Below, one piece after another: positions 49,012-59,052 of a stretch of DNA of 64,000 bases. The notes beneath the pieces are model-generated. The model had not been told where the DNA came from. It worked only from the letters and a program-made list of their open reading frames with translations, and ran no database searches. Numbering within the stretch: the first letter of the stretch is position 1; every line of letters starts with the position of its first letter. The position numbers were made by a program, and so were the translations under genes. The DNA is from Anaerococcus prevotii DSM 20548 (GTDB taxonomy: Bacteria; Bacillota; Clostridia; Tissierellales; Peptoniphilaceae): the NCBI RefSeq assembly GCF_000024105.1, contig NC_013171.1, positions 1,422,501 to 1,486,500 on the forward strand, given 5' to 3'.

Positions 49012-49917
49012 ATGATTAAATACTTACAAGAAGAAAACATAGACGAAAATTTGATTAAACAATTAGAAGAATATAGAAAAGAAAATGGACTTGCTGACAA
49101 CGACAGGGTGATCAAACCTGAATACAAATACTACGGCAAGGAAGTCCTAGAGCAAGCCATAGCGGCCCTTCTAGCGGGAAAAAACATCCTCCTTACTGGG
49201 GCTAAGGCTACTGGGAAAAATGTCCTTTCATCAAATCTTTCCTATCTATTTCAAAGACCATCCTACAACGTATCCTTCCACGTAAACACAGATTCTGCCT
49301 CTCTTATAGGTGCAGATACTTTCAAAAACGGGGAAGTTGTATTTAGGAAGGGGCCTATAACAGAGGCAGCAGAAAATGGAGGATTTGCTATCTTAGATGA
49401 GATAAATATGGCCAAAAACGAAGCTATATCAGTCCTTCACGCAACTCTCGACCACAGGAGAATAATAGATCTTTCTGGCTACGATAAGATTGCCCTCGAT
49501 CCAAATACAAGATTTATAGCAACCATGAACTACGGCTATGTGGGAACAAGGGAGCTTAACGAGGCCCTTTCTTCAAGATTTATGATTATAAATGTGCCAA
49601 ATATTAGTAAGGACAATCTCGATAAGCTCCTAGCTGATAACTTCCCAACCCTTAAGGAAAAATACAGGAAGGCCTTCATCGACTTATTTATAAGTCTACA
49701 AACAAAAAGCGAAAACAATGAGATTTCTACTAAGTCAGTAGACCTACGTGGACTAATAGGAGCAATTGAAACGATAAAAATAGGTCTTTCTCCTTACCAA
49801 GCCTTGATGATGGGACTGGTCAACAAATCCTTCGATGAATTCGAAAGACAAATCGTTCTCGATGCCCTAAAGAGCAAGATTCCTACAGATATAGGAGAAA
49901 GTGTATTTGATGAATGA
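49012..49917 (+). CDS. MoxR-type AAA+ ATPase (CbbQ/NorQ-like)
   Basis: 301 residues. Walker A GAKATGKN (63-70), Walker B GFAILDE (124-130), a sensor-1 ATMNYGYVGT segment and an arginine finger near LSSRF. MoxR ATPases work with a VWA-domain partner to remodel or insert cofactors into a target protein. Here the partner follows with overlapping codons. The target is not evident; no rubisco or nitric oxide reductase is nearby. Confidence 0.88.
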   Translation: MIKYLQEENIDENLIKQLEEYRKENGLADNDRVIKPEYKYYGKEVLEQAIAALLAGKNILLTGAKATGKNVLSSNLSYLFQRPSYNVSFHVNTDSASLIGADTFKNGEVVFRKGPITEAAENGGFAILDEINMAKNEAISVLHATLDHRRIIDLSGYDKIALDPNTRFIATMNYGYVGTRELNEALSSRFMIINVPNISKDNLDKLLADNFPTLKEKYRKAFIDLFISLQTKSENNEISTKSVDLRGLIGAIETIKIGLSPYQALMMGLVNKSFDEFERQIVLDALKSKIPTDIGESVFDE

Positions 49918-51640
49918 TCAACTAGAAAAGATTAGACAATACAACATTATCTGGGACTTTGCCAAAACCTATAAGTTCCTTCCCAAAAAATCCTTCCCCA
50001 TGGAAGACATCTACCTTAATATGGTCACAGGCTTTAAGATAGGGACCTTTGATTTTAAAATCCTAGATTCCTTCTTTGCCTATATCAAAAAAGACAATAT
50101 GTTCTTTGATGATTTCAAGTTTATGACAGAAATCCTAATGGAAGAAATAGCCTTTAAGGAAATTGCCAAAGAAAATCTAGTGATAGCTGACTTTAGGAAA
50201 AAATACGCAAGAAAGGTAATGAATAAATATTCCTACCATGAGCCAAAAGATCTGAGGGAGCAAATCGAGAAGGCCTACTACGGCAAGATTTTGGATAGGC
50301 CAATTACTGAGGGTAAACTCTTTAGAGATATCTACTATGCCCTATTTTCTATCCACACCACAAGGACCAATGAATTAATTGACGAATTGAATAATTTCTT
50401 CGAAAAATATTTCCGCCTTGATAGGTCGGCCAAGGATAGGGATAGGTTTAAGGAAATGGTCTCAGAAAATAAGGCCAAGGACTTCAAGGACCCAGACGAG
50501 ATTGATGACAAAAACGCCGAGTACTCCGAGGAATATCTTTCAGACCAATTCGGTATAGGTAGTGCAGAGTTTACTGGAAATATATATCTAGCTGAAAAAA
50601 AGGAAGATAATGACAAAAACCTCATGTTTCTTAACACAGGCGAGGATACCTACCACTCATCTACAGAATTTATCGAGGACTTTTACGGCCTGTCAGTAAT
50701 GGCAAAAGAAAAAGTATCCGCTATGGAGACAAAGCTTTGTAAGGGAATCCACAAGAACAAGAGGCTCTACTTCACTAGAGGAGAATATTCTACTAAGGCC
50801 AACGCTAGATTTTACAAGAAAGGCCGCCGTGAGCAAGCCGAAAAAACCGAAGCCTTTATCAAGGAAAATACAGCCATCAACAACAGATCTATCAACGAGC
50901 TAACCCTTTCAATCAAAAACTCCATAGCTAACTTCTTAGAATACAACGAAGTCTACAAAAACTATGGAGCAATCGACTCATCAAAGGCCTGGAGAGCAAA
51001 CATCCTCCACGACTACGATGTCTTCATCAATGAAGAAAGCGACGATATATCGAAGTTTAAGGTAGATCTAATACTCGATGGGTCTGCCAGCCAAATAGGT
51101 CGCCAAGCCATGGTAGCAAACGAGGCCTATATCATAGAAAGGGCCATGGATGCCCTAGATATTCCAATCAGAGTCATGAGCTTTTCTACCCTAAGGGACT
51201 TTACAGTCTTTAATATATATAGGGACTATGACGAAAAGGAAAATAACGAAAAGATTTTTGACTTTTTCGCATCAGGTTCAAACAGGGACGGCCTTGCCTT
51301 TAAGACTGTCCATGAACTGATCGAAAAGGATGACGAAAACACCAAAAATATTGTCATAATCCTTTCTGATGGTAAACCAAATGACGAAAGAAGTAATATC
51401 AATACTGTAAAAATGCTTGATAAAGACCAATATGTAGAGGAAGTCGCAGTCAAAGATACTGCCAAGGAAGTTAGAAATATAAAAGAAGATGAGATATCAA
51501 TACTAGGAGTCTTTACCGGAGAGGAAGAAGACGTAGAAAACGCCAAGCTAATCTACAACACAGACTTCTGTAGGATTACAAATCTGGAAAACTTCTCAAA
51601 GATTGTTTCAATCTTTATGAAAAACCAAATCCTCCAATAG
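49910..51640 (+). CDS. VWA-domain protein (CbbO/NorD-like) partner of the MoxR ATPase
   Basis: About 576 residues. The N-terminal two thirds are helical and charged. The C-terminal von Willebrand A domain has the metal-ion site DGSAS (about residue 387-391), a later VIILSDGKPND motif and an S/T-rich loop. CbbQ/CbbO-type pairs form one motor complex. The start ATG 49910 overlaps the ATPase gene; a GTG at 49901 is possible. Confidence 0.85.
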   Translation: MNDQLEKIRQYNIIWDFAKTYKFLPKKSFPMEDIYLNMVTGFKIGTFDFKILDSFFAYIKKDNMFFDDFKFMTEILMEEIAFKEIAKENLVIADFRKKYARKVMNKYSYHEPKDLREQIEKAYYGKILDRPITEGKLFRDIYYALFSIHTTRTNELIDELNNFFEKYFRLDRSAKDRDRFKEMVSENKAKDFKDPDEIDDKNAEYSEEYLSDQFGIGSAEFTGNIYLAEKKEDNDKNLMFLNTGEDTYHSSTEFIEDFYGLSVMAKEKVSAMETKLCKGIHKNKRLYFTRGEYSTKANARFYKKGRREQAEKTEAFIKENTAINNRSINELTLSIKNSIANFLEYNEVYKNYGAIDSSKAWRANILHDYDVFINEESDDISKFKVDLILDGSASQIGRQAMVANEAYIIERAMDALDIPIRVMSFSTLRDFTVFNIYRDYDEKENNEKIFDFFASGSNRDGLAFKTVHELIEKDDENTKNIVIILSDGKPNDERSNINTVKMLDKDQYVEEVAVKDTAKEVRNIKEDEISILGVFTGEEEDVENAKLIYNTDFCRITNLENFSKIVSIFMKNQILQ

Positions 51641-51680
51641 GATTTTAATCTAATAATAAAGATCAGCTACTAATAAATTT

Positions 51681-51703
51681 AGAGGGAATTCCCCTCTTTT
51701 TTT
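51681..51703 (+). terminator. Terminator after the VWA gene
   Basis: AGAGGG pairs with CCCTCT, followed by seven T. Confidence 0.82.
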
Positions 51704-51710
51704 AGTACAG

Positions 51711-51730
51711 AAAAACCGGCTCTAAGCCGG
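51711..51730 (-). terminator. Terminator after murJ
   Basis: CCGGC/GCCGG stem (51716-51730) and TTTTT on the minus strand, seven bases beyond the murJ stop. Confidence 0.8.
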
Positions 51731-51736
51731 CATATA

Positions 51737-53275
51737 TTAATTCTTATTTTCTTTTCTAAACTTTATTTTATGATAAATCCTATTTACCATATCCATAACT
51801 TCAGGAATTCTTGCTAAAAGAATTACTAGTAAGTAAACTATCATAGCAGCAATGATAGCTACAAACAAGGTCACAAGTCTTGGAGCAAAGTTAGCAAGTG
51901 CTCCATTGACTCCTACAGCAACTAGGGCCATAAGTCCTGTTGCAAGACTTATCTTTATAAGAGATATTAATGAAGTCTTGAAGTTAAAGCTTCCGAATTT
52001 CTTCCTAAATTGATAAATCATCATGACTGTACCAATGGCAGTTGATAAAACTGTCGCATAGGCAAGTCCCCTTATGCCAAATATCTTAATTAGGATAAAG
52101 TTAAATATAACATTTAAAATCTGTTGGATAATCACAACGACCACTGGTGTCTTGGAATCTCCTACTGCATAAAAACCTCTATCTACCACATCTATTGTTG
52201 ATTGGAAGATATTATTTGGAGCATAAGCTACAATAAGGCTTGCAACCGCTATGGTATCTTCCCTAGTGAAGGCATTTCTCTCAAATACAACTCCTATGAT
52301 AGGCTCTGCAAGAGCGGCCATACCAATACTAGCAGGAATTAACAGAAGCATGGTAGATACTACAGATGAGCTTATGGATTTTTTCATCTTTCCTATCTCA
52401 CCACTTGCCCCATATTCTGCTATAGTTGGAAATAGGGCTGTAGTTATAGAAATTGTTATGATTCCTGTAATCATAGTTAGCATCGTCTTTGAATAAAAGA
52501 GCTTGGAGATGGCTGCTTTTCCGAAGAAGGCTGAAGCCATAGAGTTATCTATTATTATAGAAATCTCTCCTGCTGCTGATGATAAGATTATAGGAATAGC
52601 TACAACCATCAAGCTTCTTACGTACTTATTGTGAATATCTAGGATTTTCCTATGCTTATAACCTGCCTTCCTACATGCCCTTGGAAAGAGTATGTATTGG
52701 AGGGAGTTACCCAAAAGGGCTCCTATTATTAGCATGTAAGGATTCTTTGTTATTCCTGTAAGGACAGTAAAGGCAATGATTATAATATTCATTATAATTC
52801 CTGTAATGGCAGGATCGAAGAAGTTGCCCTTTAGATTTAAATATCCCCTAAATACTGCTGAATAAAGATAAGCAAATACTGCAAACATCATTATTCTAGT
52901 ATAGTTTGTGGCAAGGTCCAAAGACTCGCCGCTTAAATCTGGGGAAAGGAGTTTAGAAAATGGCCTTGCAAAAACCATTCCTATTATTACTGCAAAAACT
53001 CCAAATACCATAAGGATATTGAAAATATTTGAAGTAAATTCCTCAGCTACCTTCTCCCCTTCTTCCTTCTTTGCCTTATTATAAATTGGAATAAATCCTG
53101 AAATTATTCCAACAGCCACGAAGTTTGCAATAACAACCGGCAGGGTGTTTGCGGTTGTGTAGATACTTTTTAAATCACCTGCTCCAATGTATGACGCCAT
53201 AACTGACTCTCTTAAGAATCCAAAAATCTTGGAGATTACCGTCACAAACATGAGCATTATAGTAGTTTGACCCAT
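51737..53275 (-). CDS. murJ: Lipid II flippase MurJ (MviN family)
   Basis: 512 residues, about 14 membrane helices. The N-terminal KIFGFLRESVMASYIGAGDL segment is the family signature, followed by the amphipathic FIPIYNK motif. Moves lipid II across the membrane for peptidoglycan synthesis. It stands alone with its own terminator. Confidence 0.92.
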   Translation of the reverse strand: MGQTTIMLMFVTVISKIFGFLRESVMASYIGAGDLKSIYTTANTLPVVIANFVAVGIISGFIPIYNKAKKEEGEKVAEEFTSNIFNILMVFGVFAVIIGMVFARPFSKLLSPDLSGESLDLATNYTRIMMFAVFAYLYSAVFRGYLNLKGNFFDPAITGIIMNIIIIAFTVLTGITKNPYMLIIGALLGNSLQYILFPRACRKAGYKHRKILDIHNKYVRSLMVVAIPIILSSAAGEISIIIDNSMASAFFGKAAISKLFYSKTMLTMITGIITISITTALFPTIAEYGASGEIGKMKKSISSSVVSTMLLLIPASIGMAALAEPIIGVVFERNAFTREDTIAVASLIVAYAPNNIFQSTIDVVDRGFYAVGDSKTPVVVVIIQQILNVIFNFILIKIFGIRGLAYATVLSTAIGTVMMIYQFRKKFGSFNFKTSLISLIKISLATGLMALVAVGVNGALANFAPRLVTLFVAIIAAMIVYLLVILLARIPEVMDMVNRIYHKIKFRKENKN

Positions 53276-53390
53276 AGTTACCTCTCTTTATTTCTTATCT
53301 ACTTATTATATCATTTAGACTGACAAAGACAAATAAATTATTGCTGTTAAGCTATATTAGTAAATGGAATTTCAAGTTAGAAATGACTAT

Positions 53391-53441
53391 AAAAAGCCCT
53401 ACTCGAAGAAGACTTAAAATTATTCTTTGAGTTAGGGCTTT
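53391..53441 (-). terminator. Terminator after the hydrogenase gene
   Basis: AAAGCCCTACTC (53393-53404) pairs with GAGTTAGGGCTTT (53429-53441), with one unpaired base. A T-run follows on the minus strand. Confidence 0.75.
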
Positions 53442-53458
53442 ATCTTTATTTTTAGATA

Positions 53459-54985
53459 TTATTTTTGTAATTTGCTATCATCTGGTCTGTCTTCTACTGG
53501 AATATTCTCGTTATCAGCAGGAGATCTGTAGATTGATTCAGCTGCGAAGGCCTTAACTTTCTTGCCGGTCTTATTTTCTGCAACTACTGTTCCAGGTCCT
53601 CCGACACAGCCTCCCATACAAGCCATGCCTTCGATAAGCTTGCCGTCCATCCTGCCGAGTTTGGCCATTCTTGCAAGCTTGACACAGTTGTCTAATCCTT
53701 CAGCATTTTCTACTTCAACCTTGGCATCCGGATCGATTTCTCCCACTCTTCTCTTAACAGCTTCGGCAACACCACCACTTACTGCATAGAATCTTCCTGT
53801 CTCTGAGGCATCCATCATTGGCTCATCTACTTCGATTTCTGATGGTTCGATTCCTTTAGCAAGGAACATTCCTAGAAGCTCTTCGTAGGTTATTACAAAG
53901 TCTATTACTTCAGCTACTTCTTCTTCAAGAGCTTCAAGTTTCTTGGATATACATGGTCCTATAAATACTACTTCACAGTTTGGATCACGTTTTTTCATTT
54001 GTTTTCCTGAATAGATCATTGGTGTTGATGATTCAGAAATCTTATCATTTATATCTGGGAATTGGTTTCTTACCATTAACTTCCATGAGAAACAGCAGCT
54101 TGTTCCCATAAATGGAATCTTGCCTGTTGGAACTTGTTCTAAATACTCATGGGCTTCGTTCATTGTAGTTAGGTCAGCTCCAAGGCCTACTTCTATAACA
54201 TCGTCAAAGCCAAGTTGTTTGATAGCCTCTCTGATTTGTTCAGGGCTTACATTTACACCAAATTGTCCGACAAATGATGGTGCAATTATAGCATAAACTT
54301 TCCTATCTGATTGTAGAGACTTGATAAGTTGGTAGATCTCACTCTTATCTGAGATTGCTCCAAATGGGCAAGTTATAATACATCTACCACAAGCTACGCA
54401 CTTATCTTCGTCGATTTTAGCACGACCTAATTCATCAGAGCCGATTGCCTTAACTCCACAAGATTCTGCACAAGGTCTTTTTTGGTGGTTGATTGCTTGA
54501 TATGGACAAGCAGCAACACACTTACCGCACTTGATACATTTATCTTGATCTATTATTGCTCCCTTGGCAGTATATGTAACAGCGTTTTTAGGGCAGACAT
54601 TTACACAAGGATGTCCAATACAAGCATGGCATTGGTCTGTTACTGTGACTTTGTTTTCAGGACATGCTTCACAGGCGATTTTTATAACAGAAACTAAAGG
54701 TGGATTGTAGATTCGTCTGTCATAATCCATCGCATCTAAGCCTTCTGTGACAGCGTCTGTATCAGCAGCACTTCTTGCGTCAAGACCTATACACATTCTA
54801 AGTCTCTCACCCATTACTGCTCTTTCTCTAAAGATATTTTCCCTATATCTCGCTTCTTCTCCTGGAAGAATATCAAAAACTTCTAGGGCTATGTCTGTAA
54901 TTGGCCTGTTTTCGTAGGCAATTTTGGCAACTGCCTCAAAGGCCATCCTTCTAATATTAAGTATGTCTATGTATGATTCTTTCAT
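53459..54985 (-). CDS. Monomeric [FeFe] hydrogenase
   Basis: 508 residues. Residues 105-210 hold several [4Fe-4S] ferredoxin motifs (CHACIGHPCVNVCP, CIKCGKCVAACP, CVACGRCIITCP). The H-cluster domain follows: L1 TSCCFSW (295-301), L2 GPCISKK (343-349) and L3 GMACMGGCVGG (453-463), supplying the four cysteines. L1 has Phe where most hydrogenases have Pro. It resembles the group B type of anaerobic Firmicutes; proton reduction from reduced ferredoxin is likely. No HydEFG maturases are in the window. Confidence 0.88.
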   Translation of the reverse strand: MKESYIDILNIRRMAFEAVAKIAYENRPITDIALEVFDILPGEEARYRENIFRERAVMGERLRMCIGLDARSAADTDAVTEGLDAMDYDRRIYNPPLVSVIKIACEACPENKVTVTDQCHACIGHPCVNVCPKNAVTYTAKGAIIDQDKCIKCGKCVAACPYQAINHQKRPCAESCGVKAIGSDELGRAKIDEDKCVACGRCIITCPFGAISDKSEIYQLIKSLQSDRKVYAIIAPSFVGQFGVNVSPEQIREAIKQLGFDDVIEVGLGADLTTMNEAHEYLEQVPTGKIPFMGTSCCFSWKLMVRNQFPDINDKISESSTPMIYSGKQMKKRDPNCEVVFIGPCISKKLEALEEEVAEVIDFVITYEELLGMFLAKGIEPSEIEVDEPMMDASETGRFYAVSGGVAEAVKRRVGEIDPDAKVEVENAEGLDNCVKLARMAKLGRMDGKLIEGMACMGGCVGGPGTVVAENKTGKKVKAFAAESIYRSPADNENIPVEDRPDDSKLQK

Positions 54986-55003
54986 TATTATCCTCTTCTT
55001 TAA

Positions 55004-55285
55004 TTATTTAGCTGGTTTTAACTTATCAAACATCATCTCCATCATAACCTCAGGCTTAGCCTTCTTTAAATATGTATCGTCGATTTTAACTAATGGAGCG
55101 TTCTTAGATGGATTTTCAATCTCATCCATTATATTTTCGTAGACAACTTCGATTTCTGGAGTATCTCCTAAACCTTCAAGCTTGTAAGCGTACTCGATAT
55201 CAGTTTTCACTATGTTTGCTGAATCGTATAAGAACTCGTTTCCGTGGGCAGTGCATCTAGCACATGAACATATAGTTACTTTCAT
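55004..55285 (-). CDS. Small cysteine-motif protein next to the hydrogenase
   Basis: 93 residues. It starts MKVTICSCARCTAHGNEFL, with three close cysteines (CSCARC), then an acidic helix and a lysine-rich C-terminus. The arrangement recalls thioredoxin-like [2Fe-2S] proteins, but the usual four cysteines are not all present. ATG 55285 has GGAGG upstream; a longer reading lacks support. It precedes the hydrogenase by 18 bases, so they are co-transcribed. Possibly an electron carrier or assembly factor. Confidence 0.7.
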   Translation of the reverse strand: MKVTICSCARCTAHGNEFLYDSANIVKTDIEYAYKLEGLGDTPEIEVVYENIMDEIENPSKNAPLVKIDDTYLKKAKPEVMMEMMFDKLKPAK

Positions 55286-55350
55286 AATCTCCTCCAAATA
55301 TATTCTTAATAAGATTGTATCAAATTTAACAGTATATAGCAATTAATTTC

Positions 55351-56976
55351 CTAAATATCTATAATAATTCTAAAAGTCGATCCGCATCCGACCTTGCTTG
55401 TGACTTCTAGTCCATATCCTAAGTAGTCAGCAATGTGCTTGGCTATGGATAGGCCAAGGCCTGTTGATTTGTTGTCTCTTTTTCTTGCCTTATCTGCCAT
55501 GTAGAATCTCTCAAATATCCTAGGCAAATCTTTTTGGCTTATTCCTACTCCATTATCCTTAATGAATATTATTAATTTCTTGTCTAATATTATTGAGGAA
55601 AGCTCAATTTTCCCACCTTTATTGGTATATTTGATGGCGTTTTCATAAATGTTTGATAAAAGGTCGGTAAATAAGGATATGGAAGTTTTTATTTTAAAAG
55701 ATCCTACTGTATTTACTATCTCAATATTTTTAGAATCCGACTTTCCCCTATAATTTTCTATGCAAAGCTCGGCTATTTCTCTTATATCAAATTCTATTTC
55801 ATCGATTCCCTGGCCATTTTCGTCAAGGCTAGAAAGTTTTAGGATATCATCTATTATCTGAAGGAGTCTATTTCCTTCCTTATATATAATCTCTGCAAAG
55901 TTTCTCACGTCACTTTCCTTGGCAATTCCAGTAGAAATTAGCTCCGCATATCCGTTAATAGAAGTTAGGGGACTTTTTAGCTCATGGCTTACATTGGCAG
56001 AAAATTCTCGTCTCATAAGCTCAGCCTTTCTTGTCTCTGAGTTGTCTATTATTATAATCACATAGCCCATATCGTAGCTATCAATGATTGGATCGACAAA
56101 GACTTTTAGGTGGAAGTTGTTTACATCAAAGGCCAAAGCTTTGGTTTTCTTAGTCTTTTGAATCTCCTTTATAGCCTTCTTATAATCTTCATCATCAATA
56201 AGATCTATAAAGCTAGTATTAGAGTTCTTGTCCAGATAGTTTTGGGCGGCCTTATTCATTATCTCGATCCTGCCATTTTCATCGCAAACCACAAGGCCTT
56301 CTTCCATATTCTCTGTTATATCTATTATTTCCTTAAATCTCGAAGCTTGGGCCATCTCACTTGCCTTAAGTTTTTTCTTACTTTCTACTAGGTTTTCAAA
56401 GTAGGGGCTTATTTCCTTATATCTTGGATCAATCCTCTTAAAATCGTAATTATCATCGAATCGACTCAGTCCTTCTATGTACTTATTTACAAAATTATCT
56501 GCTTCAAACTTTATAATCCCTATTATAAATAGGTAGGCTATAAGATAAATTGAGATAATTTTGCCATCAAATATATCTAGGATTGTATTTTGGGATTTGA
56601 TAATAAGATTATCCTCTCCTCCTATATAGTAGGCAGTGTTTATTGAATCCTTTATCCCATATTTAATTTCTCTGATTTTCCCATCATCTCGAATATTAAT
56701 ATCTTTTAAGTCTATATTATCGATCGAACTATAGAGAATATTCTTTTCGTCATTAAAATATACTAGCTTGTATTTTGGATATGTTTTTTCAAAATCTTTT
56801 AATATATTTTTATTTCCATCATTTATCTCATAGTAAATAAAGCTCAAAGAATCCTCCATGAATTCATTTTGAGCTTTATTTTTTCCTCTAAAGACTATGC
56901 TTATATTTATTAAAAATGTTACAAGCATTACAAGACTAAATATCCTTATAAGGCTTTTTTCTAGTAAATCTTTCAT
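55351..56976 (-). CDS. phoR: Phosphate sensor histidine kinase
   Basis: 541 residues: membrane helix 12-29, an outer domain of about 110 residues, a second helix near 138-156, a PAS-type domain (about 212-310), then HisKA with His331 in SHELKSPLTS. The ATPase domain has NAIKYT, DNGVGI and STGLGLSIAKH. The PhoR role follows from its place at the end of the pst operon. It overlaps phoP by four bases. Confidence 0.92.
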   Translation of the reverse strand: MKDLLEKSLIRIFSLVMLVTFLINISIVFRGKNKAQNEFMEDSLSFIYYEINDGNKNILKDFEKTYPKYKLVYFNDEKNILYSSIDNIDLKDINIRDDGKIREIKYGIKDSINTAYYIGGEDNLIIKSQNTILDIFDGKIISIYLIAYLFIIGIIKFEADNFVNKYIEGLSRFDDNYDFKRIDPRYKEISPYFENLVESKKKLKASEMAQASRFKEIIDITENMEEGLVVCDENGRIEIMNKAAQNYLDKNSNTSFIDLIDDEDYKKAIKEIQKTKKTKALAFDVNNFHLKVFVDPIIDSYDMGYVIIIIDNSETRKAELMRREFSANVSHELKSPLTSINGYAELISTGIAKESDVRNFAEIIYKEGNRLLQIIDDILKLSSLDENGQGIDEIEFDIREIAELCIENYRGKSDSKNIEIVNTVGSFKIKTSISLFTDLLSNIYENAIKYTNKGGKIELSSIILDKKLIIFIKDNGVGISQKDLPRIFERFYMADKARKRDNKSTGLGLSIAKHIADYLGYGLEVTSKVGCGSTFRIIIDI

Positions 56977-57632
56977 ATTTCACCGAATTTATAACCTAGA
57001 TTTCTAACAGTTTCTATATATTTTCCCGCATTTTTTAGCTTAGCCCTAAGACTTGCTATATGAACATCTACAGTTCTGGTCTCTCCCTCGTAGTCGTAGC
57101 CCCAAACTTTGAGTAGGAAGTCATCACGGGTTATTACATTTCCTATATTAGACATAAAAAGAAGTAGCATCTCAAATTCCTTGTAGGTTAAGTCTATTTT
57201 CACTCCGTCTACCTTAACAGAACGCTTTTTCATATTAAGTCTTACTTCTTTATAGCTTATGTGATCTGTATCCTTCTTCTTGCTTCTTCTAAGAACAGCC
57301 TTGACTCTGCTTATTAATTCTAAGATTGAGAAGGGTTTTGTAATATAATCATCGGCCCCTAGGTCAAGACCCATCACCTTATCAAACTCATCAGTCCTAG
57401 CTGTAAGCATTATTATGGGTATATCAGAAAACTCTCTAATCTCCTTAAGTATAGTGATTCCATCCTTTTCAGGTAGCATTATATCAAGGATTAAAAGCTC
57501 GCCCGGACTATCTTTTACATCACTTACTATCTGTGATCCATCTTCGTAGCCTGCGACCTCGTAGCCTTTTTCTCTTAAGGCATATTCTACTAAATTTCTT
57601 ATAGACTTATCGTCTTCGACAACATATATCAT
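56973..57632 (-). CDS. phoP: Phosphate response regulator (OmpR/PhoB class)
   Basis: 219 residues. Receiver domain with acidic pocket ED near 6-8, phospho-acceptor Asp50 (LILDIMLPEKDG) and Lys in TKPFS. Winged-helix DNA-binding domain with DYEGETRTVDVHIASLRAKL. Expected to bind the PHO boxes at 61792-61820 and start pstS transcription in phosphate shortage. Confidence 0.93.
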   Translation of the reverse strand: MIYVVEDDKSIRNLVEYALREKGYEVAGYEDGSQIVSDVKDSPGELLILDIMLPEKDGITILKEIREFSDIPIIMLTARTDEFDKVMGLDLGADDYITKPFSILELISRVKAVLRRSKKKDTDHISYKEVRLNMKKRSVKVDGVKIDLTYKEFEMLLLFMSNIGNVITRDDFLLKVWGYDYEGETRTVDVHIASLRAKLKNAGKYIETVRNLGYKFGEI

Positions 57633-58250
57633 CTAAAGCCTCGTAGAAAGATCTGCTACTCTCGCAAGCCTATCTCCTAACCTTTCAAAATACTTGTAGA
57701 GGAGGACTTTTTCTGATAACTCCATAGGGCCTATATTATCCTTCTTATTTTCGCTTGAAATGTATGAGATTGCCTCTTCAAATAACTTGTTGTTTACTTC
57801 ATCTTGCTTTATTGTTTCCTTGGCAAGGTCCATATCATAGTTTACGAAAGAATTGATAGCATCTTTTGCCATCTTTGCCTCATTTTCTATAAACTTGTTT
57901 AGAAAATCTTTTTCACTTTCGTTTAGAGCATATTCACCTAAGATGAAAGAAACTTGCTCGAAGTGTCCTGCGATTCTTTTAAACGATGAGGCTAGTTTCA
58001 TTGACATTTGTAATAGCTTTAGGTCTTTAGCAACTGGTTGTTGAAGGGCCATTAGCTCAAAGCTAAGCCTTTCTATATCACTTGCTTTTCTCCTAATATC
58101 ATCATGAAGATCGATTATATCCTTAAGCTCATCTTCCTTGGAATTTTCTATAAATTGGCCGGTTTTCTCATAAGAGATTATGACATAATCCATAAGGTCC
58201 TTGGCCATTTTCTTGATATTGTCTAAGTCTTCGTTGTATTTTATTCTCAT
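57633..58250 (-). CDS. phoU: Phosphate signalling protein PhoU
   Basis: 205 residues, two three-helix PhoU repeats, with DLHDDIRRKASDIERLSFELMALQQP typical of repeat one. Links Pst transporter state to PhoR. ATG 58250 starts one base after the pstB stop; a TTG nine bases earlier would overlap pstB. Confidence 0.92.
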   Translation of the reverse strand: MRIKYNEDLDNIKKMAKDLMDYVIISYEKTGQFIENSKEDELKDIIDLHDDIRRKASDIERLSFELMALQQPVAKDLKLLQMSMKLASSFKRIAGHFEQVSFILGEYALNESEKDFLNKFIENEAKMAKDAINSFVNYDMDLAKETIKQDEVNNKLFEEAISYISSENKKDNIGPMELSEKVLLYKYFERLGDRLARVADLSTRL

Positions 58251-58251
58251 A

Positions 58252-59034
58252 TCAACCAAACCTTCCAGTTATATAATCTTCTGTTCTCTTATCTTTTGGG
58301 TTTTCGAATATATTTATTGTATTGGCCATCTCTACTACCTCACCTGTTAGGAAGAAGGCAGTTTGATCTGAAATTCTTGCAGCTTGTTGCATATTATGGG
58401 TTACAATTACTATTGTATATTCGTTCTTTAGTCCGTCCAAGAGGTCTTCTATGGCTGATGTCGAAATTGGATCAAGGGCACTTGTTGGCTCATCCATCAA
58501 GATTATATCAGGATTTACAGAAAGAGTTCTTGCTATACAGATTCTTTGCTGCTGACCTCCAGAAAATGACAGAGCATTTTGATCTAGCTTATCTTTTACT
58601 TCATCCCAAATAGCAGCTGACTTTAGAGACTTCTCTACAATCTCATCTAGCCTGTCCTTATCCTTAATTCCAGAAATCTTTGGACCATAGGTTATGTTAT
58701 CATAAACGGACTTTGAAAAAGGGTTAGGGGATTGGAAAACCATTCCGACCCTTCTTCTTAATTCTACTACATCAACGTCTTTTTTGTAAATATCTTCACC
58801 TTCAATTGTGACAAGTCCTTCAATCTTACAATCATCTACGAGGTCATTCATCCTATTAAAACATCTTAACATTGTAGACTTACCACAACCAGAAGGACCA
58901 ATAAAGGCTGTAATTTTTCCCTTTTCTATATCCATGTTAACTTTCTTTAGGGCCTTAAAGTCTCCATAATATAGGTCAAGGTCCTTAACTCCTATGGCAG
59001 TCTTGTTATTTGTAATTATTTCTTTATTTTCCAT
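58252..59034 (-). CDS. pstB: Phosphate ABC transporter ATPase
   Basis: 260 residues. Walker [10 protein letters not shown] (46-54), signature [10 protein letters not shown], Walker [13 protein letters not shown] and a VTHNM switch histidine. Phosphate importer motor. Confidence 0.97.
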   Translation of the reverse strand: MENKEIITNNKTAIGVKDLDLYYGDFKALKKVNMDIEKGKITAFIGPSGCGKSTMLRCFNRMNDLVDDCKIEGLVTIEGEDIYKKDVDVVELRRRVGMVFQSPNPFSKSVYDNITYGPKISGIKDKDRLDEIVEKSLKSAAIWDEVKDKLDQNALSFSGGQQQRICIARTLSVNPDIILMDEPTSALDPISTSAIEDLLDGLKNEYTIVIVTHNMQQAARISDQTAFFLTGEVVEMANTINIFENPKDKRTEDYITGRFG

Positions 59035-59052
59035 TAATATTATCCTTTCTTC

